DNA from: Chitinophaga niabensis
GTDB taxonomy: Bacteria; Bacteroidota; Bacteroidia; Chitinophagales; Chitinophagaceae
Direction: 5' to 3'
Length of the DNA: 64,000 nucleotides
Assembly (NCBI RefSeq): GCF_039545795.1
Contig: NZ_CP154260.1
Coordinates: 3,353,001 to 3,417,000 of the forward strand
Below are positions 19,986 through 28,579 of this stretch, piece by piece. The translations under genes were made by a program, and so were the position numbers. The notes under the pieces were generated by a model. It searched no databases, was not told the DNA's origin, and saw only the letters and a list, made by a program, of their open reading frames with translations. The stretch's first letter is position 1; each line of letters begins with the position of its first letter.

Positions 19986-20020
19986 AAGGGGAAAAAGAAG
20001 CTACGCCTCTCTTTCCCCTT
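19986..20020 (-). terminator. Terminator after the GH35 operon
   Basis: Stem AAGGGGAAA / TTTCCCCTT encloses a 17-nt loop. On the minus strand the hairpin is followed by a T-rich tract (ACTTTTTGATTTTAT). It lies about 30 bp beyond the GH35 stop and before the CBS gene. Confidence 0.6.
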
Positions 20021-20048
20021 ACATGTAACGGATTACATTTTACATTTT

Positions 20049-21863
20049 TTACTCCATTGTTCTATGGCCGGAGATAGTAGCCGCGGTTGTCTGATGCAGG
20101 TCGAAAATGAGTATTTCATTCTCTCCGTTTTTCAGCCAGCTTGCGGGACAGTACAGTCTTTTCTGCGGACCTATCTCCCAGAAACGACCCAAATTATGGC
20201 CATTTACCCATACAATTCCTTTCTTATATGCACTCACATCAATGAAAGTATCGCCTGTTTTGGCCAGTTGAAAACTGCCTTTGAAGTACTGACCAGGTTT
20301 ATCTGCTGTTGCCTGTGATGCTTTCAGTGAATGAATGAATGCTTCGTTCATGGGCAAACCATACACTTCCCAGTTCATCAGCGTCATACCATTTAACACC
20401 ACACGGTCTGTGATTCCTTTACGATCTATAAGGTACTGCGCAAAGTTGATACGGCCCATTCCTTCCACGAGTATCTCCAGCACAGGATCTTTCACATCAC
20501 TCTTTGGAATACTGATGGTGTTTTCGCCTAATCTGCGATCCAGCTTACCAATGTATTTTCCATTGAGATAAACAGTAGCATAGTCATGCAGCTCTGTAAT
20601 GGTGAGCTTTCCGCTCTTGTGACCGATGAGTTTTGTTTTATACAACATGAAACCATAATCCTGCCCGTATGCTTCAAATGTTTTAGGTTGTACGGATGGA
20701 ATGGCTTGCGGCAGGTGTTCCCAGATACTGGTATAAGGCTGCAGCTGTACATCCGGGAAAGTGATGGTGGGTATAGCAGCGGGGATCTTAGGCAGTTTTT
20801 TACCTTTTGGCAGATAAGAACCGATCAGGTTACGCAGTGCATTATACTTAGCGGTGGTATCTCCGTTCTCATTGATAGGTGCATCGTAATCATAACTGGT
20901 AAGGTCCGGCTCGTAGCCTTTTCCACCGGAGTTAGCGCCGGCAGTATAACCGAAATTCGTTCCACCATGGATCACATAAAAGTTAAAAGACTTTTTATTA
21001 TCCAGGAGATATTTGATCTCTTTCACAATGCCATCAATACCCGGCCTTGCCCATTTCTCTCCCCAGTGTGTTAACCATCCGGGATAAGATTCACTGCTGA
21101 AAGAAGGTACATCAGGGTTCTGGCGTGCAGCTGCTGCAAAGTCAGCATCCGAGCCGCCTGAATCCAAACCTATTGCTGCACCGGGAATAGAGCCGGCTTC
21201 CAGCATAAAAGCCGTAGGACCATCAGCGGTGTAATACGGAACATTGATACCATTCTGGTCCCAGAGTTCTTTCAAACGCAGCAGGTAATTTTTATCATTT
21301 CCAAAGCTGCCATATTCGTTTTCCACCTGTACCATCAGGATGGGACCGCCATTTGTTACCTGCAGGCTTTTCACTTCATTGGCCAGCGCTTTCACGTAAC
21401 GCTCCACAGCTGCCATGTAGTGGGGATCAAGACAGCGCACCTTGATATCAGGGATGCGCAGCAGATAAGGCGGCAACCCGCCAAACTCCCATTCTGCGCA
21501 TACATAAGGGCCGGGGCGGAATAACACCCACATGTTCTCTTCCTGGCAGATCTTTACAAACTCTGCAATGTTGCGGTTCTCTGTTTTAAAATCGAAAGTA
21601 CCTTCAGTGCTTTCATGATAGTTCCAGAAGATGTAAGCGGCAATGGTATTACAGCCCATGGCCTTCGCCATCTGGATACGGTGCCGCCAGTATTCTTTCG
21701 GAATGCGGGCAGGATGCATTTCTCCACTGATCAGTTGATAAGGTTTACCATCCAGCAGGAAATCAGATTTACTTAGGGCAAATGTGTGTGGCTTTCGGTC
21801 AGCCTGTGCCTGTGCCATAAAGCAGGTTACTGCCAGGCAGGTAGTTAAGAGTAGCTCTTTCAT
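20049..21863 (-). CDS. GH35 beta-galactosidase, exported
   Basis: 604 residues. A signal peptide ends near residue 20 (LAVTCFMAQAQA), so the enzyme is periplasmic or outer-surface. The GH35 TIM barrel spans about 30-345. The acid/base is Glu183 in VQVENEYGSF and the nucleophile is Glu258 in SSESYPGW, both in the standard positions. The C-terminal half holds beta-sandwich/jelly-roll domains (YLNGKYIGKLDRR; WVNGHNLGRFWEIGPQ) typical of the family. Members remove terminal beta-linked galactose. The gene is last in a probable operon with two GMC oxidoreductases and their small subunit (32-bp gap), which suggests the product or substrate is also oxidised. Confidence 0.93.
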   Translation of the reverse strand: MKELLLTTCLAVTCFMAQAQADRKPHTFALSKSDFLLDGKPYQLISGEMHPARIPKEYWRHRIQMAKAMGCNTIAAYIFWNYHESTEGTFDFKTENRNIAEFVKICQEENMWVLFRPGPYVCAEWEFGGLPPYLLRIPDIKVRCLDPHYMAAVERYVKALANEVKSLQVTNGGPILMVQVENEYGSFGNDKNYLLRLKELWDQNGINVPYYTADGPTAFMLEAGSIPGAAIGLDSGGSDADFAAAARQNPDVPSFSSESYPGWLTHWGEKWARPGIDGIVKEIKYLLDNKKSFNFYVIHGGTNFGYTAGANSGGKGYEPDLTSYDYDAPINENGDTTAKYNALRNLIGSYLPKGKKLPKIPAAIPTITFPDVQLQPYTSIWEHLPQAIPSVQPKTFEAYGQDYGFMLYKTKLIGHKSGKLTITELHDYATVYLNGKYIGKLDRRLGENTISIPKSDVKDPVLEILVEGMGRINFAQYLIDRKGITDRVVLNGMTLMNWEVYGLPMNEAFIHSLKASQATADKPGQYFKGSFQLAKTGDTFIDVSAYKKGIVWVNGHNLGRFWEIGPQKRLYCPASWLKNGENEILIFDLHQTTAATISGHRTME

Positions 21864-21895
21864 TCTTTGTTACACTGTATTGAGCCGTAAATCTA

Positions 21896-23596
21896 TTAAA
21901 TATTCCCCTTCTTTAATTCAGAAACTGCATGATCAGCCGCTCTCGCTGTTAATGCCATATAGGTGATAGAAGGGTTCTGGCAGGCAGAAGAAGTCATGCA
22001 GGCACCATCAGAAATAAACACATTCTTCACTGCATGCATCTGGTTAAACCCGTTCAGCACGGATGTTTTAGGATCACGGCCCATCCTGGCTGTACCCATT
22101 TCGTGGATACAGTGGCCAGGAGGCGGCATTTCATCATTTCCTCCTACATTCTTCAGGCCTGCGGCTTCCAGCATTTCTTTTGCACTCTCCAGCATATCTT
22201 TACGCATCGCCATTTCATTCTCTCTGAAGTTGCAATCAATATCCAAAGTGGGTAACCCCCACTTATCTTTTTTCTCTTTATTGAGACGAACCGTATTATC
22301 TGCATAAGGTAAATGTTCACCCCATGCACCGATCCACATGCCCCATTGCCCCGGTTCTGTATTGGATTCTTTCAAGGTAACACCAATGCCATCTAATTCG
22401 CTGTGGCGGCCGCGGGAAGCGCCACCCTGGTAACCGAAACCACGTACGTAATCATTACGTTTGGTAGCAGCGCTGATGTTGCGGAAGCGGGGAATGTAAA
22501 TGCCATTTGCTCTTCTTCCATATACATACTGATCTTCAAATCCTTCAAAGGAACCGCCTGCACCTACACCAAAGTGATGATCCATCAGGTTGCGGCCTAC
22601 CTGGTCACTATCGTTACCCAAACCGGTGGGGAATCGTTTGGATACCGAATTAAGTAATATGGAAGCAGTGCCTAATGTAGAAGCATTCAGGAAAATGATC
22701 TTCGCATAATACTCTATCACTTCTTTTGTTTCCGCATCCATGATGCGAACACCTTTTGCTTTCTGCGTGGCATCGTCAAAGATCACTTCCAGTACAATGG
22801 AGAATGGCCGCAACGTCATATTACCGGTGGCTGCCGCTGCCGGCAGTGTGGAAGCGTTGCTGCTGAAATAAGCACCAAAGGGGCAGCCACGTGCGCATCG
22901 GTCGCGATACTGGCAGGTACCCCGGGTACTGCCTTCCAATGCCTTCGTAATATGTGCAACACGACCAATGGTCATGATACGGTCTTTATATGTTTCTTTG
23001 ATCCTTGCGGCCACATGTTTTTCCAAACAGTTCATTTCCATTGGCGGCAGGAACTCTCCATCCGGCAATTGCGGCAAACCTTCTGCCTGCCCGCTGATGC
23101 CGGCAAACTTCTCCACATAACTGTACCAGGGTGCAATGTCTTTATAACGGATAGGCCAGTCAACACCATGGCCATCTTTAGCGTTTGCTTCAAAGTCAAT
23201 ATCACTCCAGCGGTATACCTGGCGGCCCCACATGAGCGATCTTCCGCCAACGTGGTTACCACGCAGCCAGTTGAAGGGCTTTACCTCATTGTAAGGATTC
23301 TCTTTATCGTTCACCCAGAAATCCTGTGTGGCTTCATCAAATGCGTAACAGCGGCTTTGGATAGGATGATTTCCCTTCATCTCATTGGATTGCCAGCCGC
23401 CGTGTTTGAAATCCCAGGGGTTCCAGTTGGCCGTTTTATAATCTTTAATATGCTCTACATTGCGGCCTCTTTCCAGCACAAGGGTCTTCAGCCCTTTTTC
23501 GCTCAACTCTTTGGCAGCCCAGCCGCCACTGATACCAGATCCTACAACAATGGCATCGTAGGTGTTTTCTTTTTCTGCTTTGATGTTCAGGTTCAT
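21896..23596 (-). CDS. GMC-family FAD-dependent oxidoreductase (paralog 1)
   Basis: 566 residues. The FAD-binding Rossmann motif GSGISGGWAAKEL is at about 19-31. A three-Cys signature CQYRDRCARGCPFG (C-x5-C-x3-C) lies in the middle. The C-terminal catalytic region has HEMGTARMGRD (active-site His) and NPSITYMALTARAADHA (active-site Asn). No signal peptide is visible; in gluconate/glucoside dehydrogenases of this type the catalytic subunit is carried across by the Tat signal of a small subunit, and such a subunit is encoded at the operon start. Highly similar along its whole length to the next gene, so a tandem duplication. Probable substrate: a sugar or glycoside alcohol group (inference). 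Confidence 0.88.
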   Translation of the reverse strand: MNLNIKAEKENTYDAIVVGSGISGGWAAKELSEKGLKTLVLERGRNVEHIKDYKTANWNPWDFKHGGWQSNEMKGNHPIQSRCYAFDEATQDFWVNDKENPYNEVKPFNWLRGNHVGGRSLMWGRQVYRWSDIDFEANAKDGHGVDWPIRYKDIAPWYSYVEKFAGISGQAEGLPQLPDGEFLPPMEMNCLEKHVAARIKETYKDRIMTIGRVAHITKALEGSTRGTCQYRDRCARGCPFGAYFSSNASTLPAAAATGNMTLRPFSIVLEVIFDDATQKAKGVRIMDAETKEVIEYYAKIIFLNASTLGTASILLNSVSKRFPTGLGNDSDQVGRNLMDHHFGVGAGGSFEGFEDQYVYGRRANGIYIPRFRNISAATKRNDYVRGFGYQGGASRGRHSELDGIGVTLKESNTEPGQWGMWIGAWGEHLPYADNTVRLNKEKKDKWGLPTLDIDCNFRENEMAMRKDMLESAKEMLEAAGLKNVGGNDEMPPPGHCIHEMGTARMGRDPKTSVLNGFNQMHAVKNVFISDGACMTSSACQNPSITYMALTARAADHAVSELKKGNI

Positions 23597-23618
23597 GTAA
23601 ACGTGGTTGTAAAAATAA

Positions 23619-23640
23619 AGAGCCGCTGGAGGGCGGCTCT
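23619..23640 (-). terminator. Intra-operon hairpin between the two GMC genes
   Basis: Perfect 8-bp stem AGAGCCGC / GCGGCTCT with a 6-nt loop. On the minus strand it is followed by TTTATTTTTACA, a terminator-like T tract. It lies in the 81-bp gap between the GMC genes, so it may be a partial terminator that lowers expression of the second GMC gene and GH35, or it may end the transcript. Confidence 0.6.
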
Positions 23641-23677
23641 TTAACCTATTAAAGTATTTCCGTACCCTTTATCAGGA

Positions 23678-25372
23678 TCAGAGATTTCCTTTTTTCAGTT
23701 CCTTCACCGCATAGTCCGCTGCCCTGGCTGTTAAAGCCATGTAAGTGAGCGAAGGGTTCACGCAGGATGCAGAGGTCATAGCCGCTCCATCTGTTACGAA
23801 CACATTCTTCACGGAATGTACCTGGTTCCATTCATTGAGGATGGAAGTTTTAGGATCGCGGCCCATACGTGCAGTACCCATTTCATGGATAGCCATACCC
23901 GGGTAGGAACCATTATCATACGTTTTCACATTCTTCATGCCGGCAGCTTCCAACATTTCCGCTGCGTCATTCATCATGTCCTTACGCATTTTCATTTCAT
24001 TCTCTTTGAACTCTGCATTAAAGCGCAGAACAGGCTGGCCCCATGCATCTTTCACGGAATTATCCAGCGCTACGTAGTTATCTTCATAAGGCAGGCATTC
24101 TCCGAAACCACCCATACCCATGCTCCATTGGCCTGGTTCTGTAAGCATTTCTTTGAAGTCTTTACCCACACCCATTTCAGCAACTCCCCTGCTCCATCCG
24201 CTGCGGCTGGCACCACCCTGGTAGCCGAAGCCACGGATGTAATCACGTTTGTCACCATTAAGGTTACGGTAACGGGGAACATAGATGCCGTTCGGACGGC
24301 GGCCGTAGAAGTATTTATCATCATAACCTTCCGCAATACCGGAGGCGCCTGTGCGGAAATGGTGGTCCATCAGGTATTTACCCAGTACGCCACTATCATT
24401 ACCCAGGCCATTCGGGAAACGGCTGGAAATAGAGTTCATTAATACGAAAGTGGACCCCAGTGTGGAACCATTTACGAAAATGATCTTCGCATAGTATTCC
24501 ACCATCTCCTTGGTGTGTTTGTCGATCACCTTTACTCCGGTTGCTTTGCCGGCTTTCTCATCATAGATAATAGAGTTTACGATGGAATCCGGGCGCAGTG
24601 TGAGATTGCCTGTTGCATTAGCTGCAGGCAGTGTGGAAGATTGCGTGCTGAAGTATCCGCCGAACGGACAGCCCCTGCTGCAAAGATTCCTGAACTGGCA
24701 TTTGGTACGGCCGGGCAGCGCTTCAGTAATATTGGCCACGCGGCCCATGGTGATCCTGCGGTTTTTAAACGCAGCTTCCACTTTGGCTTTCACATCCTTT
24801 TCCACACAGTTCATAGGCATAACCGGCTGGAACTGGCCATCGGGCAGTTGTGGCAAACCTTCTGCCTGACCGCTAATGCCTGCGAAGCGTTCAACATAAT
24901 CGTACCAGGGAGCAATGTCTTTATAACGGATAGGCCAGTCTACAGCAATACCATCTTTCAGGTTTGCTTCAAAATCAATATCACTCAGGCGGTAGCTCTG
25001 GCGGCCCCACATGATGGATTTACCACCCACGATATCAGGGCGGTACCAGTCGAAGCGTTTGTCTTCTTTATAAGGACTTTCGCTATCGTTGATCCAGTAT
25101 TTTTCGTTGTGTTCGCTGTAAGGGTAGTCACGGCTCAGTTTCTCGTGGGTTTTCTTTTGCTCTTGTGTGATCTTTCCGCGGTGTTCGAATTCCCATGGAT
25201 TTTTGGTTGCTGTTTCATATTTGCCGTGTTCGAGGTTCTTACCCCGGTCCAGCATTAAAACTTTCAATCCTTTTTCAGTGAGCTCTTTTGCAGCCCATCC
25301 GCCACTTACGCCGGAGCCAATTACGATGGCATCAAACGTATGCTGGTCCTGTGCTTTTATGTTCAGGTTCAT
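23678..25372 (-). CDS. GMC-family FAD-dependent oxidoreductase (paralog 2)
   Basis: 564 residues, same architecture as the neighbouring paralog. The N-terminus is almost identical (MNLNIKA), followed by FAD motif GSGVSGGWAAKEL, the Cys triad CQFRNLCSRGCPFG, and the C-terminal HEMGTARMGRD and NPSLTYMALTARAADYA carrying the catalytic His and Asn. It lies 30 bp after the small-subunit gene and is its most likely partner. Differences from paralog 1 cluster in the substrate-facing middle part (for example GASGIAEGYDDKYFYGRRPNG), so the two may take different sugars. Exact substrate unknown. Confidence 0.88.
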   Translation of the reverse strand: MNLNIKAQDQHTFDAIVIGSGVSGGWAAKELTEKGLKVLMLDRGKNLEHGKYETATKNPWEFEHRGKITQEQKKTHEKLSRDYPYSEHNEKYWINDSESPYKEDKRFDWYRPDIVGGKSIMWGRQSYRLSDIDFEANLKDGIAVDWPIRYKDIAPWYDYVERFAGISGQAEGLPQLPDGQFQPVMPMNCVEKDVKAKVEAAFKNRRITMGRVANITEALPGRTKCQFRNLCSRGCPFGGYFSTQSSTLPAANATGNLTLRPDSIVNSIIYDEKAGKATGVKVIDKHTKEMVEYYAKIIFVNGSTLGSTFVLMNSISSRFPNGLGNDSGVLGKYLMDHHFRTGASGIAEGYDDKYFYGRRPNGIYVPRYRNLNGDKRDYIRGFGYQGGASRSGWSRGVAEMGVGKDFKEMLTEPGQWSMGMGGFGECLPYEDNYVALDNSVKDAWGQPVLRFNAEFKENEMKMRKDMMNDAAEMLEAAGMKNVKTYDNGSYPGMAIHEMGTARMGRDPKTSILNEWNQVHSVKNVFVTDGAAMTSASCVNPSLTYMALTARAADYAVKELKKGNL

Positions 25373-25402
25373 TACGGTAATTGTTAGAAGAAATTAGAAA
25401 AA

Positions 25403-25975
25403 TTATGCCCAGGCCTTGTCACCTTTCTTATAAGGCACACAAGCATCGTACCTCCCGGGAACGGCTACATAACGCAGTGCTTTGGTAGCACCTGGTTCAG
25501 ACGTAAAGTACCCCAGCAGCGTAAGCTCCTTCATGTACTGGAAGTAATGAACAGGGTCATCCTTCTTTTTGTCTTTGCGTTTGTTGTATTCCACTCTTTC
25601 CTTATCGATGGCGGTTAAAAGCTCAGTACGTTGTTCAGGAGTGATGTCCATGAAAGATTTAGAGAATTGCTTTTTGCTTTCCTCATTTACTTTGTTCAGG
25701 CCATCCGTGAATTCTTTCTGTGCTTTTTCGTCATAGCAGTCACCTACCATTACGAGGATAAAGTCTTCCACTTTTGCGGCTTTGGCACCGGGGGTAGAAG
25801 TTTCGGGAATAATTGTTTCGGCAATCTCTGCCAGCAAGGCCTTGGTTTCCGGCGTTTGCAGGGTATAATTTTTGGGCCCGGAGCTGGTGCACCCCTCCAG
25901 AGCCGCTAACGTGGAAGCAGAAAGTGCTGTTCCCATGAGGATAGCAACATTCCTGATAGCATCTCTTCTGTTCAT
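25403..25975 (-). CDS. Gluconate 2-dehydrogenase subunit 3 family protein, Tat-type lipoprotein
   Basis: 190 residues. The N-terminus MNRRDAIRNVAILMGTALS has a twin-arginine pair followed by a hydrophobic stretch and a lipobox-like LEGC (Cys29), so Tat export and lipid anchoring are likely. The body matches the Gluconate_2-dh3 family (ETKALLAEIAETIIPETSTPGAKAAKVEDFI). This small subunit accompanies GMC-type flavoprotein dehydrogenases such as gluconate 2-dehydrogenase and glucoside 3-dehydrogenase and carries them across the membrane. A cytochrome c partner, usual in those enzymes, is not in this window. First gene of the operon. Confidence 0.85.
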   Translation of the reverse strand: MNRRDAIRNVAILMGTALSASTLAALEGCTSSGPKNYTLQTPETKALLAEIAETIIPETSTPGAKAAKVEDFILVMVGDCYDEKAQKEFTDGLNKVNEESKKQFSKSFMDITPEQRTELLTAIDKERVEYNKRKDKKKDDPVHYFQYMKELTLLGYFTSEPGATKALRYVAVPGRYDACVPYKKGDKAWA

Positions 25976-26133
25976 GATAGTAAATTGATTTGACCTTTAT
26001 GACCGTCCGGTAAGTTTCGAAAAAAAATCGAGATTCCAAAATAAAATGGAGGCTCCGGGAACAATAGTGTGTAATTTTAACACAAAGAGGAGAAAATGAG
26101 AAGTTTCGGGGCAGTTTCCGTCAGATTTTGCCT

Positions 26134-26199
26134 GGTAATTCCGGTGCTGTCCCGGGGTTGCTCCGGGGATGGCCCATGGTTGGCCCATGGTTGAGCCAT
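26134..26199. repeat. Six imperfect 11-bp tandem repeats
   Basis: Six consecutive 11-bp units can be aligned without gaps: GGTAATTCCGG, TGCTGTCCCGG, GGTTGCTCCGG, GGATGGCCCAT, GGTTGGCCCAT, GGTTGAGCCAT. Units 4-6 are close to each other; units 1-3 share the CCGG ending. The array sits in the gap between the divergently placed small-subunit promoter region and the transpeptidase terminator, 45 bp from that terminator. No convincing gene covers it. An 11-bp period is about one helical turn. Confidence 0.7.
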
Positions 26200-26243
26200 A
26201 GATGCCTTAAAAATCGCGTACAATTTACACCTCATAAAAAAAG

Positions 26244-26265
26244 GGCTGTATCAAACGATACAGCC
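26244..26265. terminator. Strong bidirectional terminator
   Basis: Perfect 9-bp stem GGCTGTATC / GATACAGCC with an AAAC loop, with an A tract on the left (26235-26242) and a T tract on the right (26266-26273). It therefore reads as a terminator in both directions. It ends the transpeptidase transcript (minus), whose stop is 20 bp away. Confidence 0.85.
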
Positions 26266-26284
26266 TTTTTTTTATTAGTTTTTT

Positions 26285-27091
26285 TTAATTACCCGAAGCA
26301 GTTTTCGTTTGTGCCAGGGATTCAGTGCTGGCCTGGGTATTGGTATGTACATATTTACCCTGGCTGTTCACCAGTATCACCGGCAGTTTCCGGTTCTTCT
26401 CAAAATAGTCATACGCAGCTTTCAGGTTCAGCCAGAATTTCTGTGCATCATTATCCGTGAGGGAAATGCTGCCCAGGTAGTCCATAGACCGTGAGTTGCC
26501 GAAACGCACGGGGAACACATGTACAGGAATGAAATCCTGTCCGTTGTTCTTGGCGTTCACGGCCATGATATATACTTCTTCAATAAATTCGTCAGTTAAA
26601 GGAATACATCCGATAGTAAGGCAGTTACCATGGATGTAGATATCTCCACCGGGCTTTTTAGGATCACTGAGGATCCTGTCTGAGTAATTGGGATAGTTGA
26701 TACCTAAAGAGAGGTGAAAGCTGCTGTTGGGGTTAAAATCGTTGATGTAATAGAACCCTTCCGGCACCTGGCGGTCTCCTTCCTTACGTTTAGGCCCCAT
26801 TTTACCGGAGAGCGTACAAACGCGGTAAGTTTTGAGCAGGCTGAAAGTATCTGTTACATTGTTCCTTACCCAGATCTCCAGTTCACTATCCAGCTTAAAG
26901 GAGCGGATGTAGATCTGTTTGGCCGGGTAACTCAGGCCTTTTTTAGCGAATTCCTTTTTAATGGATTCCTCCTTCTCACGGAATGCCTCCCCTACCCTCG
27001 GGAATAATTTCTGATTCTCGAGGAACGATTGTTGCGCCTGTACATTCGCAGCGCCCATCAGGATAATAATGCCAAATAAAATACGCTTCAT
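26285..27091 (-). CDS. YafK/ErfK-like L,D-transpeptidase family protein
   Basis: 268 residues from MKRILFGIIILMGAANVQA, a signal peptide, so periplasmic. The YkuD domain contains the catalytic motif IHGNCLTIGCIPLTD with His154 and Cys162. FHLSLGINYPNYSDRI resembles the YafK/DpaA branch, some of whose members act on the link between peptidoglycan and outer-membrane proteins rather than forming 3-3 crosslinks. The C-terminal part (about 200-268) is family-variable. The start at 27091 is chosen because it gives the signal peptide; the open frame continues to 27157 into the preceding gene. It follows a small membrane-protein gene by 22 bp. Confidence 0.85.
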   Translation of the reverse strand: MKRILFGIIILMGAANVQAQQSFLENQKLFPRVGEAFREKEESIKKEFAKKGLSYPAKQIYIRSFKLDSELEIWVRNNVTDTFSLLKTYRVCTLSGKMGPKRKEGDRQVPEGFYYINDFNPNSSFHLSLGINYPNYSDRILSDPKKPGGDIYIHGNCLTIGCIPLTDEFIEEVYIMAVNAKNNGQDFIPVHVFPVRFGNSRSMDYLGSISLTDNDAQKFWLNLKAAYDYFEKNRKLPVILVNSQGKYVHTNTQASTESLAQTKTASGN

Positions 27092-27113
27092 ATGTTTTAA
27101 GCTTTCCCAGGTC

Positions 27114-27302
27114 CTAGGCCAGGTAATAATACGCCAGGTAGAACAGTACAAATGCAAAAATAATATATATTATTGAACCAACCTTGCGGTTTGCAAAACG
27201 GAGTACGTAATGCCGTTGGCCCGCGAAGATCAGATAAGCGGTTAAAAGTTGTAAAAGTCCCGCTAAAATGAACAAATACCCGAATAAATCTCTTAAATCC
27301 AT
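27114..27302 (-). CDS. Small two-helix membrane protein, function unknown
   Basis: 62 residues from MDLRDLFGYLF (an in-frame ATG at 27317 adds five). Two hydrophobic helices (about 6-26 and 42-60) flank a short basic loop (GQRHYVLRFANRKVG). I do not recognise the family. It probably shares a transcript with the L,D-transpeptidase gene 22 bp downstream, which hints at an envelope role. It is short, but the frame is clean and there is no competing gene. Confidence 0.6.
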   Translation of the reverse strand: MDLRDLFGYLFILAGLLQLLTAYLIFAGQRHYVLRFANRKVGSIIYIIFAFVLFYLAYYYLA

Positions 27303-27362
27303 AGATATAAACGTCAAAATTAATGATTTAGTGGCTAAAGTACTGTTAAAAACATAAAAAAA

Positions 27363-27387
27363 GGGGCCACCCGTTTAAGGTGGCCCC
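27363..27387 (-). terminator. Terminator after hppD
   Basis: Perfect 9-bp stem GGGGCCACC / GGTGGCCCC with a 7-nt loop. On the minus strand it is followed by TTTTTTTATGTTTTT. It lies 33 bp past the hppD stop and ends the hmgA-AKR-hppD operon. Confidence 0.85.
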
Positions 27388-27419
27388 GGCCGAGATTGAT
27401 ATTGTTGTAACCCTGAAAA

Positions 27420-28550
27420 TTATAAGTTGCCTCTCAGTTCCTGTTCTCTTTCAATAGATTCAAACAGCGCTTTGAAATTGCCTTTTCCGAAGGATTTAGC
27501 ACCTTTCCGCTGAATGATCTCGAAGAACACGGTAGGCCTGTCCTGCAATGGTTTGGTAAAGATCTGCAGCAGGTAACCTTCATCATCCCGGTCTACCAGG
27601 ATGCCCAGGTCCTGCAGCGGTTGCAGGTCTTCATCGATCTTACCTACCCTTTGCAGTAAGGTTTCATAATAAGATGAAGGAACGGTCAGGAATTCTATTC
27701 CCCTTTTTTGCAGTTCGCTTACTGTATGCACGATGTCATTCGTGGCAATGGCTACGTGCTGCACACCGGGGCCGCCATAGAAATCCAGGTATTCTTCGAT
27801 CTGTGATTTTTTCTTTCCTTCAGCCGGCTCATTGATGGGGAATTTGATACGGCCGTTGCCGTTGCTCATCACCTTACTCATCAGTGCGGAATATTCCGTG
27901 GAGATATCCTTATCGTCAAAGGATACGAGGTTATGGAAACCCATGGTTTTGGCATAGAAATCCACCCAGGTGTTCATTTCATTCCATCCCACATTGCCTA
28001 CGCAATGGTCCACGTATTCCAGGCCTGTTGGTAAAGGCTGATACGAACTCTGCCATGGCCTGAAACCGGGCAGGAAGGTACCATGGTAGTTCTTACGTTC
28101 TATAAAGAGGTGAACGGTTTCTCCATAGGTATGAATACCGCTGCGCACCACTTCTCCAAATTCATCTTTCTCTACTACCGGCTCCAGGTAAGGTTTTGCA
28201 CCACGTTTTACGGTTTCTTCAAAAGCAGCGCGTGCATCATCTACCCAGATGGCCAGTACTTTTACACCATCCCCATGTTCATCCACATGACGGGAAATTT
28301 CTGTTCCCTGACGTAATGAAGTAGTGAGTACAAAACGAAGTTTGTTTTGCACCAGCACATAAGAAACACGGTCTTTCACGCCGGTTTCCGGGCCTGCGTA
28401 GGCCAGTGACTGAAAGCCAAAAGCTGTTTTATAAAAATGAGCTGCCTGTTTTGCATTGCCTACATAAAACTCCACGTAATCGGTTCCGTTGAGCGGTAGG
28501 AAATCTTCTTGGTTTTGAGCCTGTTTAGGAGATACTACTGCAGTGTTCAT
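27420..28550 (-). CDS. hppD: 4-hydroxyphenylpyruvate dioxygenase
   Basis: 376-residue Fe(II) dioxygenase that turns 4-hydroxyphenylpyruvate into homogentisate in tyrosine breakdown. It has two VOC domains (about 20-150 and 175-345). The iron ligands are visible: His182 (EYVDHCVGNV), His265 (GVQHVAIAT) and Glu344 (FFEIIQRKG). Length and C-terminal helix fit the family. Cytoplasmic. Third gene of an operon with homogentisate dioxygenase, so two consecutive steps of the pathway are encoded together. Confidence 0.96.
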   Translation of the reverse strand: MNTAVVSPKQAQNQEDFLPLNGTDYVEFYVGNAKQAAHFYKTAFGFQSLAYAGPETGVKDRVSYVLVQNKLRFVLTTSLRQGTEISRHVDEHGDGVKVLAIWVDDARAAFEETVKRGAKPYLEPVVEKDEFGEVVRSGIHTYGETVHLFIERKNYHGTFLPGFRPWQSSYQPLPTGLEYVDHCVGNVGWNEMNTWVDFYAKTMGFHNLVSFDDKDISTEYSALMSKVMSNGNGRIKFPINEPAEGKKKSQIEEYLDFYGGPGVQHVAIATNDIVHTVSELQKRGIEFLTVPSSYYETLLQRVGKIDEDLQPLQDLGILVDRDDEGYLLQIFTKPLQDRPTVFFEIIQRKGAKSFGKGNFKALFESIEREQELRGNL

Positions 28551-28579
28551 AATAAAAAGGATTGTTTTGGTGTATGTAT

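Noticed and set aside
22952..23644. 230-codon plus-strand ORF opposite GMC paralog 1
   Set aside because: It lies wholly antisense to a well-supported GMC gene, and its translation is Cys/His/Phe-rich without family motifs. The equivalent antisense frame over paralog 2 (24515-25258) is similar, as expected from shared sequence.
26128..26460. 110-codon plus-strand ORF across the 11-bp repeats and terminator
   Set aside because: It would read through a strong terminator and antisense into the transpeptidase gene; composition is not protein-like.
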